This document shows positions 42,001-46,419 of a DNA stretch of 64,000 bases, in pieces. The stretch is from the NCBI GenBank assembly GCA_003342895.1, contig PTFA01000085.1, positions 1,762,671-1,826,670 on the forward strand. Direction: 5' to 3'. The notes under the pieces are model-generated. The model was not told the origin of the DNA. It was given only the letters and a program-made list of their open reading frames with translations, and did no database searches. This DNA comes from Casuarius casuarius. Taxonomy: Eukaryota > Chordata > Aves > Casuariiformes > Casuariidae. The first letter of the stretch is position 1, and each line of letters opens with the position of its first letter. Made by a program: the position numbers and the translations under genes.

Positions 42001-45000
42001 TAGATGTTAACCCCTTCTCCTCCCGCATACTAGAAAACAGCCTTGACTCCCCCTTGACAATTTAGATAACTGGGCTGCCCCAAAAAGCAGATTACTATCC
42101 CCCCAATTAACATGTCAGCCAAATTTCCACAGTTTTTAAGTGTCCTGAACTGCAATGAAAATCTAACATCAGATAGCTTTAATTAAAGAAAATCCCTCCC
42201 TTTTTTTTTAATTAAGTGATAAAACTAGTGACGACACTTTTGTGGCTTGTTCTTCCATTTAGTGACTCAAAGAAACTATTGAAAAGCAAGAGCTATGGAA
42301 TATTTTAACCCTTTTCTGGTTATAATTACATATTCCTAGAGACTTTTCCACATGCTTTAAATCCCTCTTGGTGACAACCACTCTTCAACATCTTCCAAGT
42401 ATATCTTTCTATTTCATCTTGCAGGGGCTGTATATTAAAAATCTGGTCAACTGGCATAACCAGAAGCTTTCCTGTCAGTTTTTATTTTCCATTAAAATGT
42501 ATCAGGAGACAGAAAGTAAACTCACTTAAAACAGTCTGATCTGCAAACTTCATTTTTAGCAGTAGGAACAAGCACAACAAGAGAGCAAGCAAATTATGAC
42601 ATAATTGAAATTACATATTGACAAACAAACAGATGATGTACTAAAAATACTTCAAGATTATAACTGACGAGCAACAGGCAGGATTACTTTTGAAGATTTT
42701 AAGACAAACATGACAGACTGGATACTGGATAGAAATTCACAAGTAAAGATACCCAGAGTTCAGAGTTTTTGACGGAAGTGACTGTAATAATAAAAGTCAG
42801 AGAAACTTGCAACAGGCTGCTAAAGAACATAGGTCTTACTTCTTCATCAGTCATTTTTCCCTATGTTTGAAAAATATAAGCTGGAGAAATCCATGGGCAG
42901 GACTTCATTGCTATTACTACTACAGGTGTTTGACAGCATAAAAAAGCAGTATTAACGTCAACTGCCATGTTATACTTCTCTTTATTTTTATAGCTGACGT
43001 CATGCAAAACAAAGCAACATCCTTGAAGGATAAGGCAGATACATATTTCACTTCAGCACTCTGTGTCAGCAAATACGCTAACATATTTTGAGAAAAAACT
43101 TGGAATATTCCCAAGGTGTGNGAGTATCCATTTGTAAAAAATAGTTAGGTGCAATTTTATTTTAGAAATTTTATACAAATCTTTTGCTTCAAAACCCACT
43201 ACACAACTATAAAGCCGTTCAAAACTCTCCCATACAGCTCTTGAAATTCTTAGGTCTCTTTCAGCTCTGGTCAGTCACATAAGTCAATACTTGAAATAAG
43301 TGAAGTCAGAACTGGTAGAACCATAATCAACCCTGCTATCACAATAAGAAGCAAAGATAGATGGACAAAGTAGATAACCCCTTCCTTCTTCTTTCCTTTT
43401 TCAACTACCAGATTACAAAGATATTTGTATTAAGAGTTGTGAAATAGACTTAAGTAGAAAAAAAGTTATCACTACTGGGTGAAATAGGCAGGTAAAATAT
43501 GAAACCAGAACAATGAAGAAAATCTAATTAATTATTAGGTCAAGCAAAAATCCAACATATTTTCTTTTCACAGAAAAGTACATAATTCTCTTTAGTGAAA
43601 GTAGAAACATACTAAAGATTGCAGTAAGATTGTCTAAACAGTATAGCCACCCATTAACTCCATTAAAGAATATAAAAATCAACAAATACTTTTTCAAATA
43701 AGAATCTGGGTACTTAACGCAAGCTGTTTCTTGTCCTTCCCCCATTCCATCACTCCTCTTTTAAAAGTAGCAGAATGGAGCATCTGAATGACCATATTTA
43801 TGTTCAGAGAGTACGCATATTACAAATGTCTTCTTTGCCAGTTTTAAATGAACATCAACTTATGCAGAAAGTCATAAACATGAGCTTCAACCAACCTAGA
43901 AGGATGAACCTTTTCTCCTTTAATGCCCACATTAGCACCTGAGCAAAGTAGNCTTTCAAAAGCCCTTAGTTATATCAATCCATTTGCAGGAGGCAGGCCT
44001 CAAAAACTCATTTATTCAAACAAAGCTGAAAAGAACATGTAGGCCTATGCATACCCATTAGACCTAGTAAGGTGTTCAAAGACATACGAACATCTTCTGC
44101 ATGGACCTACAAGTAGGAAAAACCCTAAGATTTAATGGAAATATGATAATACACTAGCAATCACAGCAGAAATTAAGTCCTCTACATTTTACAGGAAGAC
44201 TGACATGGTAACAGAAAAATACCAAAATAACTTAGAATTTTATTATTTCAAGCCTCAAAAACTAGGACAGGCTATGTGTGTGCATACACAAGTAATACAA
44301 CAGAAAATTTACTTCAAAACCATATGGCTAATTTTTAAGTCACATTTTTAAGGCAGAAGCACACTTATTTAACCCATAGCTTTTTCCCCCCCCTCTATTC
44401 CAATATCCTGAACAAAATTAGAGGCAGCTAACCAAGGACTTACTCTCAAGAACTAGTAAAGAAGGCATACTGTGTAACATGGAACTACAGTAAGTAGTAT
44501 TTTATCTTATGACTTAGTCCTTGGATCCAAAAAAAAATTTTTTTTAATGTAGAATACTTACTAATGCATTCTCCTTTATCTGTAAATTGTCCAGTGCCAC
44601 ATTACCTATGTGGAAGAAAAACAGAAGTACAGAATAAGTGATTTAAACTATTGTATTATGTAAGTTGGAGCAAGGAACTCAACTGCAACACTCCCAAGAA
44701 CACAGGGGTAAAATCTAAAACCAAACTTCCAGTTACTGGATAGCACAAAATGCTAAAGAATAACACAACAAATGGCTAATTTATGAGTCATTAACACTCA
44801 TTATTCAGGCAAAGTTTAATGGTGAGAGAGATTACAGAAGTATCACTAACATATTTCTGCATGTTTCCACACCATTCAGTATGCTAATACTATCTTTCAT
44901 ATTACGAGTCTTATTATCATTCATAACACAAAGTAAATCACAGCTCTATCAAGGCAGTGCAGACTAGGAAGGTGCTATCTCTTATTTTTGTTGATTTTAA

Positions 45001-46075
45001 ATAGCAGGAAGAACAGCATGAATCATAAAACCACAAAAATGTAAGGCACCTGCATGACTGTTTTCGTAAATGCACTAACTTTTCCTGAAATAGGCAATGT
45101 AATAGGATTTCCAAAGGGAATGTAGTCACAGAGAATCATACACGAGGAGGAAAGGACACCAAATAAACCTCTTGTTGGTGTTTTAATACCAGATTCCTTA
45201 GTGATATGTTCTGCTTATAATACGGGTATTTGTAATGATATGTAAATGTTATAAAACATTAATCTTGACTACCATGGCAACAGCAAAATCAGGAAGATGA
45301 GAAAAACCTCATCGCTTGTGTATCTAAGTCAGACAGCGATTCGACTCCTCGCTTGCCTGAAGAGTAACAAACTTAAATGTTCGATATATTGGCTGGGAAT
45401 AGCCACGTCGCACGATTCCAGCAGAGGGGCTCTGTTTAATACACACGATTTATGGGAAGCACTCACGGACCCCCCCCTCCCCCCATTTTGAGGAAGAAGG
45501 CGCAAAGTTCGGGTCGTCCCCAGGCACCTGCCGCGCCGCAGCTGCCGCGCCCCGGCTCCCCCACACGCAGCCCCCCGCCTCGAAGCGGCGCAACGGCCAA
45601 AACCGCCGCCCGCCCCTCGCGGCGGAGGCCGCAGCCGCGGGGACCGCCCGCCCCTCACGGAGGGCGCGCACCGCCCCTCAGGGGGAAGGCCGGGGGCGGG
45701 GGGGCCCACAGCCCCGGGACCGCCCGCCCCTCAGGGGAGAAGGCGGGGGGGCCCACAGCCCCGGGACCGCCCGCCCCTCAGGGGGCAAGGCGTAGGGGGG
45801 GGCACAGCGTCCCGGACCGACCGCCCCTCAGGGGGGCCGCAGCCAACGAGACCCGCTGCCCGCCGCGGCGCGAGCGAGCGCCCACCCGATGCCAGCGGCG
45901 GCCCCTCCCTCCCCCTGTGCCGGCCCGGCCCGGCCCTGGGCGCGGGCGGGCGGGCGGGCGGAGGGGGCTCCTTACCCCCCCATATGCCCAGCTTGAGCTG
46001 GGACTTGTTCAGGTTCTCCACATAGTCGCCCAGGAAGCGGTTCAGCAGATCCGCCACCACCGACTCCAGCACCAT
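476..46075 (-). CDS. VPS13C: VPS13C, N-terminal ~1482 codons in 39 exons (3' part outside window)
   Basis: Bridge-like lipid-transfer protein. Family knowledge: VPS13C carries glycerolipids along a long hydrophobic groove between the ER and late endosomes/lysosomes or lipid droplets; loss causes early-onset Parkinson disease in humans. Seen here: 39 exons on the minus strand, every donor GT and every acceptor AG, phases all compatible, total 4447 nt. The N-terminus [19 protein letters not shown] is the VPS13C form of the chorein_N domain (VPS13A starts MVFESVVVDVLNRF). Later blocks match VPS13C rather than VPS13A, for example [20 protein letters not shown] and NIAEIKIQG. An FFAT motif lies near residue 880, and an internal duplication begins again at exon 38. 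The start codon sits in a CpG island with a good Kozak context (CCGCCATGG). No stop or frameshift was found. Exon numbers count from the start codon. Identity is very secure; individual boundaries are predictions. Confidence 0.97.
633..2550 (-). other. VPS13C: Intron 38
   Basis: 1918 bp, AT-rich, with a short (AAAT)n stretch near 2092-2110. No exon, RNA gene or transposon recognised. Confidence 0.78.
2551..2681 (-). CDS. VPS13C: VPS13C exon 38 (residues 1387-1430), start of duplication copy 2
   Basis: Starts [13 protein letters not shown], an ambiguous codon (GAN, Glu or Asp; N at 2641), then [20 protein letters not shown] and [10 protein letters not shown]. The final LLNFEIKE repeats the LKFEIRE end of exon 27 at the same exon position. 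131 bp, phase 1 in and phase 0 out, donor GTATTT. Confidence 0.95.
3119..3227 (-). CDS. VPS13C: VPS13C exon 37 (residues 1351-1386)
   Basis: Encodes [20 protein letters not shown] followed by [16 protein letters not shown] plus one base; matches NQEDLNLLFRILTENLCEG. The end is set by phase 1 compatibility with exon 38 and uses a weak donor, GAAG/GTCTGA. Two nearby GT sites would break the frame. The next intron (2682-3118) has a G-tract near 3010-3018. Confidence 0.87.
4047..4194 (-). CDS. VPS13C: VPS13C exon 36 (residues 1301-1350)
   Basis: After the split Arg, encodes [40 protein letters not shown] and VTGHLDTMN. 148 bp, phase 2 in and phase 0 out, donor GTAAGT. The following 819-bp intron (3228-4046) holds nothing recognised. 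Confidence 0.97.
4408..4712 (-). CDS. VPS13C: VPS13C exon 35 (residues 1200-1300)
   Basis: Longest exon here (305 bp). Starts [20 protein letters not shown], then [60 protein letters not shown], and ends near [11 protein letters not shown]. The [11 protein letters not shown] strand is among the best conserved in the family. Phase 0 in and phase 2 out, donor GTAAAG. Confidence 0.98.
5511..5678 (-). CDS. VPS13C: VPS13C exon 34 (residues 1144-1199)
   Basis: Encodes [40 protein letters not shown] and [16 protein letters not shown]. Highly conserved VPS13 segment. 168 bp, phase 0 to phase 0, donor GTAAGA. The 798-bp intron after it (4713-5510) holds nothing recognised. Confidence 0.98.
6675..6778 (-). 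CDS. VPS13C: VPS13C exon 33 (residues 1109-1143)
   Basis: Encodes [20 protein letters not shown] followed by [15 protein letters not shown]. Conserved [12 protein letters not shown] block. 104 bp, phase 1 in and phase 0 out, donor GTACTG. The 996-bp intron after it (5679-6674) has a run of 10 G near 5891-5900 and nothing else recognised. Confidence 0.97.
7420..7533 (-). CDS. VPS13C: VPS13C exon 32 (residues 1071-1108), tandem acceptor
   Basis: Starts [20 protein letters not shown], then [18 protein letters not shown] plus one base. Near-identical to the DFRLFAKLNAFC...NIAEIKIQG block. The acceptor reads TAGTAG: the upstream AG would start the exon at 7536 and give Val-Ala instead of Ala. Phase 1 to phase 1, donor GTATTA. 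The next intron (6779-7419) holds nothing recognised. Confidence 0.96.
8298..8315 (+). repeat. T-rich homopolymer
   Basis: Uninterrupted T run in intron 31. Confidence 0.88.
8594..8747 (-). CDS. VPS13C: VPS13C exon 31 (residues 1020-1070)
   Basis: Starts [20 protein letters not shown], then [20 protein letters not shown] and [11 protein letters not shown] plus one base. A conserved strand and helix are followed by a variable Ser/Gly-rich linker. 154 bp, phase 0 in and phase 1 out, donor GTACAG. The following 1.06-kb intron has a T-tract at 8298-8315. Confidence 0.95.
8748..10530 (-). other. VPS13C: Intron 30
   Basis: 1783 bp with an A-tract at 10428-10448 and a C-tract near 10076-10083. Nothing else recognised. 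Confidence 0.78.
10428..10448 (+). repeat. A homopolymer
   Basis: About 21 uninterrupted A bases in intron 30. Confidence 0.93.
10531..10590 (-). CDS. VPS13C: VPS13C exon 30 (residues 1000-1019)
   Basis: Encodes [20 protein letters not shown]. 60 bp, phase 0 to phase 0, donor GTGAGT. Matches [12 protein letters not shown] of mammals. Confidence 0.96.
10747..10823 (-). CDS. VPS13C: VPS13C exon 29 (residues 974-999)
   Basis: Encodes [20 protein letters not shown] and KVEYIK, near-identical to the mammalian segment. 77 bp, phase 1 in and phase 0 out, donor GTATAT. Followed by a 156-bp intron. Confidence 0.97.
11236..11389 (-). CDS. VPS13C: VPS13C exon 28 (residues 923-973)
   Basis: Encodes [40 protein letters not shown] and [11 protein letters not shown] plus one base. 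Paralogous to exon 39 in length (154 versus 157 bp), phase (0 to 1) and sequence. Donor GTAATA. The following 412-bp intron (10824-11235) holds nothing recognised. Confidence 0.97.
11495..11536. other. Assembly gap (42 N) beside an A homopolymer
   Basis: The N run in intron 27 is followed directly by about 22 A bases and preceded by an A-rich purine stretch. This suggests an unresolved poly-A/homopurine repeat. Confidence 0.97.
11658..11797 (-). CDS. VPS13C: VPS13C exon 27 (residues 876-922), FFAT motif and start of duplication copy 1
   Basis: Starts [20 protein letters not shown], then [20 protein letters not shown] and LKFEIRE. The acidic EYFDVEE at residues 880-886 fits the FFAT motif that tethers VPS13A/C to ER VAP proteins. 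The exon ends inside the LKFEI-E strand that opens the first copy of an internal duplication; exon 38 ends at the same point. 140 bp, phase 1 in and phase 0 out, donor GTACGT. Confidence 0.96.
11766..11786 (-). other. VPS13C: FFAT motif (EYFDVEE)
   Basis: Seven-residue core with acidic residues immediately before it (SEE). Fits E1-[FY]2-[FYH]3-D4-x5-x6-E7; position 5 is Val instead of the usual Ala/Cys (human VPS13C has EYFDAED as I recall). Expected to bind the MSP domain of VAPA/VAPB and anchor the protein at the ER. Confidence 0.82.
12772..12850 (-). CDS. VPS13C: VPS13C exon 26 (residues 850-875)
   Basis: Encodes [20 protein letters not shown] followed by LAEIES and one base. Linker region matching SSIPIISGGTKGLLGTSLL of mammals but shorter. 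79 bp, phase 0 in and phase 1 out, donor GTAAGA. The following 974-bp intron (11798-12771) holds nothing recognised. Confidence 0.94.
13216..13345 (-). CDS. VPS13C: VPS13C exon 25 (residues 806-849)
   Basis: Completes Lys then encodes [40 protein letters not shown] and STK. The FKVSGGLPL-HVRISDQK motif is conserved. The N at 13330 is the third base of a Gly codon and is silent. 130 bp, phase 2 in and phase 0 out, donor GTATGC. The following 365-bp intron (12851-13215) holds nothing recognised. Confidence 0.97.
13640..13672 (+). repeat. A-rich homopurine tract
   Basis: Three A runs separated by single or double G in intron 24. Confidence 0.9.
13829..13946 (-). CDS. VPS13C: VPS13C exon 24 (residues 767-805)
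   Basis: Starts [20 protein letters not shown], then [19 protein letters not shown] and two bases of Lys. 118 bp, phase 1 in and phase 2 out, donor GTAATG. The following 483-bp intron (13346-13828) carries the A-rich tract at 13640-13672. Confidence 0.97.
14521..14856 (+). mobile_element. Tigger1-type non-autonomous DNA transposon (MITE)
   Basis: 336-bp element with both ends intact: starts CAGGCATACCTCGTTTTATT and ends ATATCTCCGACGTATGCCTG, flanked on each side by TA, the target duplication of Tc1/mariner/pogo elements. The left ~185 bp and right ~150 bp read like the two ends of mammalian Tigger1 (including GTGGCAACCCTG, CGCCATTTTT and GGTGGTCTGGAACCGAACCC), joined near 14700-14712 with the transposase region missing. 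Several differences from the consensus I recall are CpG-to-TpG/CpA changes, as expected after neutral decay. It lies in intron 23, in opposite orientation to the gene. Strand is given relative to the Tigger1 consensus. Confidence 0.93.
14918..15044 (-). CDS. VPS13C: VPS13C exon 23 (residues 725-766)
   Basis: Encodes [40 protein letters not shown] and RA plus one base. [23 protein letters not shown] is near-identical to mammals; the Ser-rich start is variable. 127 bp, phase 0 in and phase 1 out, donor GTAACA, only 59 bp upstream of the Tigger insertion. Confidence 0.97.
15589..15725 (-). CDS. VPS13C: VPS13C exon 22 (residues 679-724)
   Basis: Encodes [40 protein letters not shown] and DFGTFQ. 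Conserved VPS13 groove segment with the YLVVPQTG strand. 137 bp, phase 1 in and phase 0 out, donor GTATAT. The following 544-bp intron (15045-15588) holds nothing recognised. Confidence 0.98.
16060..16174 (-). CDS. VPS13C: VPS13C exon 21 (residues 641-678)
   Basis: Encodes [20 protein letters not shown] followed by [18 protein letters not shown] and one base of Gly. 115 bp, phase 0 in and phase 1 out, donor GTAGGA. The next AG two bases into the exon would shift frame, so the first AG is taken. The following intron (15726-16059, 334 bp) holds nothing recognised. Confidence 0.97.
16338..16530 (-). CDS. VPS13C: VPS13C exon 20 (residues 576-640)
   Basis: Starts with the last base of Lys, then [60 protein letters not shown] and KYDA. 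Highly diagnostic for VPS13C ([17 protein letters not shown]). 193 bp, phase 2 in and phase 0 out, donor GTGAGT. The next intron is only 163 bp. Confidence 0.98.
16531..18035 (-). other. VPS13C: Intron 19
   Basis: 1505 bp. Only trivial short duplications are visible (TTATTAAGAG twice near 16811-16830; TTCATTAGGAACA twice near 16981-17008) and an A-tract near 16878-16889. Confidence 0.78.
18036..18178 (-). CDS. VPS13C: VPS13C exon 19 (residues 529-575)
   Basis: Starts [20 protein letters not shown], then K, an ambiguous codon and [20 protein letters not shown], then GAQAI. QRPGAQA is a conserved VPS13 motif. 143 bp, phase 0 in and phase 2 out, donor GTAATT. The isolated N at 18113 falls in codon AAN (Asn or Lys; human has Asn as I recall). 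Confidence 0.96.
18179..20046 (-). other. VPS13C: Intron 18
   Basis: 1868 bp. A purine-rich, G-rich patch lies at 19024-19103. Frames of about 100 codons overlap it on both strands but resemble nothing known. No transposon recognised. Confidence 0.75.
20047..20141 (-). CDS. VPS13C: VPS13C exon 18 (residues 497-528)
   Basis: Encodes [20 protein letters not shown] followed by [12 protein letters not shown]. The [15 protein letters not shown] motif is shared by VPS13A and C. 95 bp, phase 1 in and phase 0 out, donor GTAGGC. Confidence 0.97.
20697..20832 (-). CDS. VPS13C: VPS13C exon 17 (residues 452-496)
   Basis: Starts [20 protein letters not shown], then [20 protein letters not shown] and SSVPE. 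A charged, probably disordered linker with the conserved GGWF-G-WGKKES core between groove segments. 136 bp, phase 0 in and phase 1 out, donor GTAGGT. The following 555-bp intron (20142-20696) holds nothing recognised. Confidence 0.96.
20833..22006 (-). other. VPS13C: Intron 16
   Basis: 1174 bp, AT-rich, with an A-tract at 21726-21737. Nothing else recognised. Confidence 0.78.
22007..22069 (-). CDS. VPS13C: VPS13C exon 16 (residues 431-451)
   Basis: Encodes [20 protein letters not shown] and E. Almost identical to [21 protein letters not shown] of mammals. 63 bp, phase 0 to phase 0, donor GTAAGA. Confidence 0.97.
22993..23164 (-). CDS. VPS13C: VPS13C exon 15 (residues 373-430)
   Basis: Begins [20 protein letters not shown], continues [20 protein letters not shown] and ends [18 protein letters not shown]. 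Conserved WWKYA and RMWSWS motifs. 172 bp, phase 2 in and phase 0 out, donor GTATGT. The following 923-bp intron (22070-22992) holds nothing recognised. Confidence 0.98.
23885..23991 (-). CDS. VPS13C: VPS13C exon 14 (residues 338-372)
   Basis: Encodes [20 protein letters not shown] followed by [15 protein letters not shown] and two bases of Trp. The LLESVDYM motif is shared by VPS13A and C. 107 bp, phase 0 in and phase 2 out, donor GTAAGC. The following 720-bp intron (23165-23884) holds an A/C-rich patch near 23576-23622 only. Confidence 0.97.
24884..25011 (-). CDS. VPS13C: VPS13C exon 13 (residues 295-337)
   Basis: Encodes [20 protein letters not shown] followed by [20 protein letters not shown] and KPQ. 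Strong match to the IFQPISASAKL...IAIELTKPQ block. 128 bp, phase 1 in and phase 0 out, donor GTAATC. The following 892-bp intron (23992-24883) holds nothing recognised beyond a short A-tract near 24379-24388. Confidence 0.97.
25359..25416 (-). CDS. VPS13C: VPS13C exon 12 (residues 276-294)
   Basis: Encodes [19 protein letters not shown] and the first base of Ile. 58 bp, phase 0 in and phase 1 out, donor GTAAGT. The ends match DQLK...YQYI of mammalian VPS13C; the middle is clearly divergent, suggesting a surface loop. The next intron (25012-25358) holds nothing recognised. Confidence 0.92.
25417..31465 (-). other. VPS13C: Intron 11 (largest in the window)
   Basis: 6.05 kb. Holds a T-tract at 27831-27847 and two partly overlapping open frames (26578-27033 minus, 26957-27322 plus) in a locally GC-richer patch. 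Neither frame resembles a known protein or has exon-like signals in the VPS13C frame. No transposon or RNA gene recognised. Confidence 0.78.
27831..27847 (+). repeat. T homopolymer
   Basis: A 17-base uninterrupted T run in intron 11. Confidence 0.95.
31466..31546 (-). CDS. VPS13C: VPS13C exon 11 (residues 249-275)
   Basis: Encodes [20 protein letters not shown] followed by GSREQIL, matching LIRLDSLSAYWNVN in mammalian VPS13C. 81 bp, phase 0 to phase 0, donor GTAAGG. Confidence 0.96.
31617..31648 (+). repeat. Compound CA/TATC/TA microsatellite
   Basis: Short runs of (CA)n, (TCTA)n and (TA)n adjoin each other in intron 10. Confidence 0.85.
32127..32186 (-). CDS. VPS13C: VPS13C exon 10 (residues 229-248)
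   Basis: Encodes [20 protein letters not shown]. 60 bp, phase 0 to phase 0, donor GTAATG. The following 580-bp intron (31547-32126) includes a CA/TATC/TA microsatellite near 31617-31648. Confidence 0.95.
32838..32897 (-). CDS. VPS13C: VPS13C exon 9 (residues 209-228)
   Basis: Encodes [20 protein letters not shown]. 60 bp, phase 0 to phase 0, donor GTAATG. It aligns with the TDPKRPLSFG...LGELSLL block of mammalian VPS13C, with a more divergent centre. The 651-bp intron after it (32187-32837) contains nothing recognised apart from a short CA-rich patch near 32812-32832. Confidence 0.94.
33653..33762 (-). CDS. VPS13C: VPS13C exon 8 (residues 172-208)
   Basis: Encodes [20 protein letters not shown] followed by [17 protein letters not shown]. 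The VQVKITxIHxKYEDD segment is a conserved VPS13 groove strand. 110 bp, phase 1 in and phase 0 out, donor GTAAGT. The 755-bp intron after it (32898-33652) contains nothing recognised. Confidence 0.97.
33763..35593 (-). other. VPS13C: Intron 7
   Basis: 1831 bp, AT-rich. I see no exon, transposon or RNA gene. Confidence 0.78.
35594..35659 (-). CDS. VPS13C: VPS13C exon 7 (residues 150-171, polybasic cassette)
   Basis: Encodes [20 protein letters not shown] and SK, with 11 Lys/Arg in the first 17 residues. 66 bp, phase 1 to phase 1, donor GTGGGT. The basic stretch could contact acidic membrane lipid or act as a localisation signal; this is inference. Skipping exons 6 and 7 keeps frame. Confidence 0.94.
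35660..37809 (-). other. VPS13C: Intron 6
   Basis: 2150 bp of AT-rich sequence between the two cassette exons. Nothing recognised beyond short homopolymers (for example A-tract 37527-37537). Confidence 0.78.
37810..37872 (-). CDS. VPS13C: VPS13C exon 6 (residues 129-149, cassette)
   Basis: Encodes [20 protein letters not shown] and P. 63 bp, phase 1 to phase 1, donor GTGGGT. With exon 7 it forms a symmetrical insert between the chorein_N helix and the next domain segment. As I recall, human VPS13C isoforms lack exactly residues 129-171, equal to exons 6+7 here. Confidence 0.94.
37873..39289 (-). other. VPS13C: Intron 5
   Basis: 1417 bp. Holds the (CA)n microsatellite at 39006-39039. A stop-free stretch occurs on both strands at 38404-38646 but matches nothing I know and has no splice context. 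Confidence 0.8.
39006..39039 (+). repeat. (CA)n microsatellite
   Basis: About 17 uninterrupted CA dinucleotides, preceded by a short TATACATA run, in intron 5. Likely length-polymorphic. Confidence 0.97.
39290..39391 (-). CDS. VPS13C: VPS13C exon 5 (residues 95-128)
   Basis: Encodes [18 protein letters not shown] followed by [16 protein letters not shown], the charged helical end of the chorein_N region. 102 bp, phase 1 to phase 1, donor GTACTA. The 846-bp intron before it (39392-40237) contains nothing recognised. Confidence 0.96.
40238..40333 (-). CDS. VPS13C: VPS13C exon 4 (residues 63-94)
   Basis: Encodes [19 protein letters not shown] followed by [13 protein letters not shown]. The IPWKNLY motif is a chorein_N hallmark. 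96 bp, phase 1 to phase 1, donor GTACGT. The 785-bp intron before it (40334-41118) contains nothing recognised. Confidence 0.97.
41119..41161 (-). CDS. VPS13C: VPS13C exon 3 (residues 49-62)
   Basis: Encodes [14 protein letters not shown], the chorein_N beta-strand region conserved in all VPS13 and ATG2 proteins. 43 bp, phase 0 in and phase 1 out, donor GTAAGT. A pure A tract on the plus strand at 41167-41180 supplies its polypyrimidine tract. Confidence 0.96.
41162..44561 (-). other. VPS13C: Intron 2
   Basis: 3.4 kb of AT-rich sequence with poly-T and poly-A stretches (for example 42200-42209). I recognise no exon, RNA gene or transposon. Isolated Ns at 43121 and 43952 and open frames under 80 codons look like background. 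Confidence 0.8.
44562..44605 (-). CDS. VPS13C: VPS13C exon 2 (residues 34-48)
   Basis: Completes Gly-34 and encodes [14 protein letters not shown], a near-invariant chorein_N segment. 44 bp, entering in phase 1 and ending in phase 0 at donor GTAAGT. Confidence 0.96.
45612..45830 (+). repeat. GC-rich minisatellite in intron 1
   Basis: The core GCCCCTCA (preceded by CCGCCC or CCGACC) occurs at 45650, 45673, 45726, 45773 and 45823, with a variant GCCCCTCG at 45612. Spacing over the last four copies is 53, 47 and 50 bp. Most copies are followed by a run of four to six G, then A/C-A-GGCG and another G run, with GGCCCACAGCCCCGGGACCG between two of them. Copies differ by small indels and substitutions. 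Confidence 0.8.
45938..45967 (+). repeat. (GGGC)n run with G-quadruplex potential
   Basis: Six G tracts of three or more bases, four of them separated by a single C, lie at 45938-45967, ending 8 bp from the exon 1 donor. The G-rich strand is the plus strand, the template for VPS13C, so the nascent transcript would be C-rich. Confidence 0.75.
45976..46075 (-). CDS. VPS13C: VPS13C exon 1 (residues 1-33)
   Basis: Encodes the start of the chorein_N domain, [19 protein letters not shown] followed by [14 protein letters not shown]. Chosen start: ATG at 46075-46073 in CCGCCATGG context, matching the invariant family N-terminus. Ends in phase 1 at donor GTAAGG (45975). The chorein_N end is the ER-facing lipid entry of VPS13 proteins. 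Confidence 0.97.
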
Positions 46076-46103
46076 GGCGGAGATGCGGCTGCCCCAGGCG
46101 GCG

Positions 46104-46286
46104 NNNNNNNNNNNNNNNNNNNNNNNNNNNNNNNNNNNNNNNNNNNNNNNNNNNNNNNNNNNNNNNNNNNNNNNNNNNNNNNNNNNNNNNNNNNNNNNNN
46201 NNNNNNNNNNNNNNNNNNNNNNNNNNNNNNNNNNNNNNNNNNNNNNNNNNNNNNNNNNNNNNNNNNNNNNNNNNNNNNNNNNNNNN
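46104..46286. other. Assembly gap (183 N) in the VPS13C 5' UTR/promoter
   Basis: A run of N begins 28 bases upstream of the start codon. The flanks are extremely GC-rich, so a sequencing or assembly drop-out is likely. The gap probably hides most of the 5' UTR and the transcription start. Confidence 0.99.
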
Positions 46287-46336
46287 GGGGCCCCGCCCCC
46301 CGCGCCGCGCCCGTGCGACCGTTGGGCGTGTGGTGC

Positions 46337-46350
46337 GGGGCGGGGCGGGC
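46337..46350 (+). promoter_or_regulatory. Two overlapping GC boxes
   Basis: GGGGCGGGG overlaps GGGGCGGGC, the Sp1/KLF consensus, about 265 bp upstream of the VPS13C start codon. Such motifs are common by chance in CpG islands, so function is inferred from position. Confidence 0.5.
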
Positions 46351-46359
46351 GCGCGGGGG

Positions 46360-46368
46360 CGCCATCTT
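46360..46368 (-). promoter_or_regulatory. YY1-like site
   Basis: On the minus strand the sequence reads AAGATGGCG, the core of the YY1 consensus, in the gene's orientation. YY1 sites of this form are typical close to transcription starts of TATA-less CpG-island promoters. The start may therefore lie near here, with the N gap falling in the 5' UTR or a first non-coding segment. This is inference. Confidence 0.45.
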
Positions 46369-46419
46369 GTTCCGAGCGGGCGAGTGGTCGCCTCTAATCA
46401 TAATCGCCAGAACGGACGC

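Larger units (their letters stand above)
44606..45975 (-). other. VPS13C: Intron 1
   Basis: 1370 bp. The first ~530 bp (45975 back to about 45440) belong to the CpG island and hold a G-rich (GGGC) run and a ~50-bp minisatellite. The remainder is AT-rich with nothing recognised. Long open frames across the GC-rich part (for example 45452-46510 on the plus strand) reflect lack of stop codons in GC-rich repeats, not genes. Confidence 0.9.
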
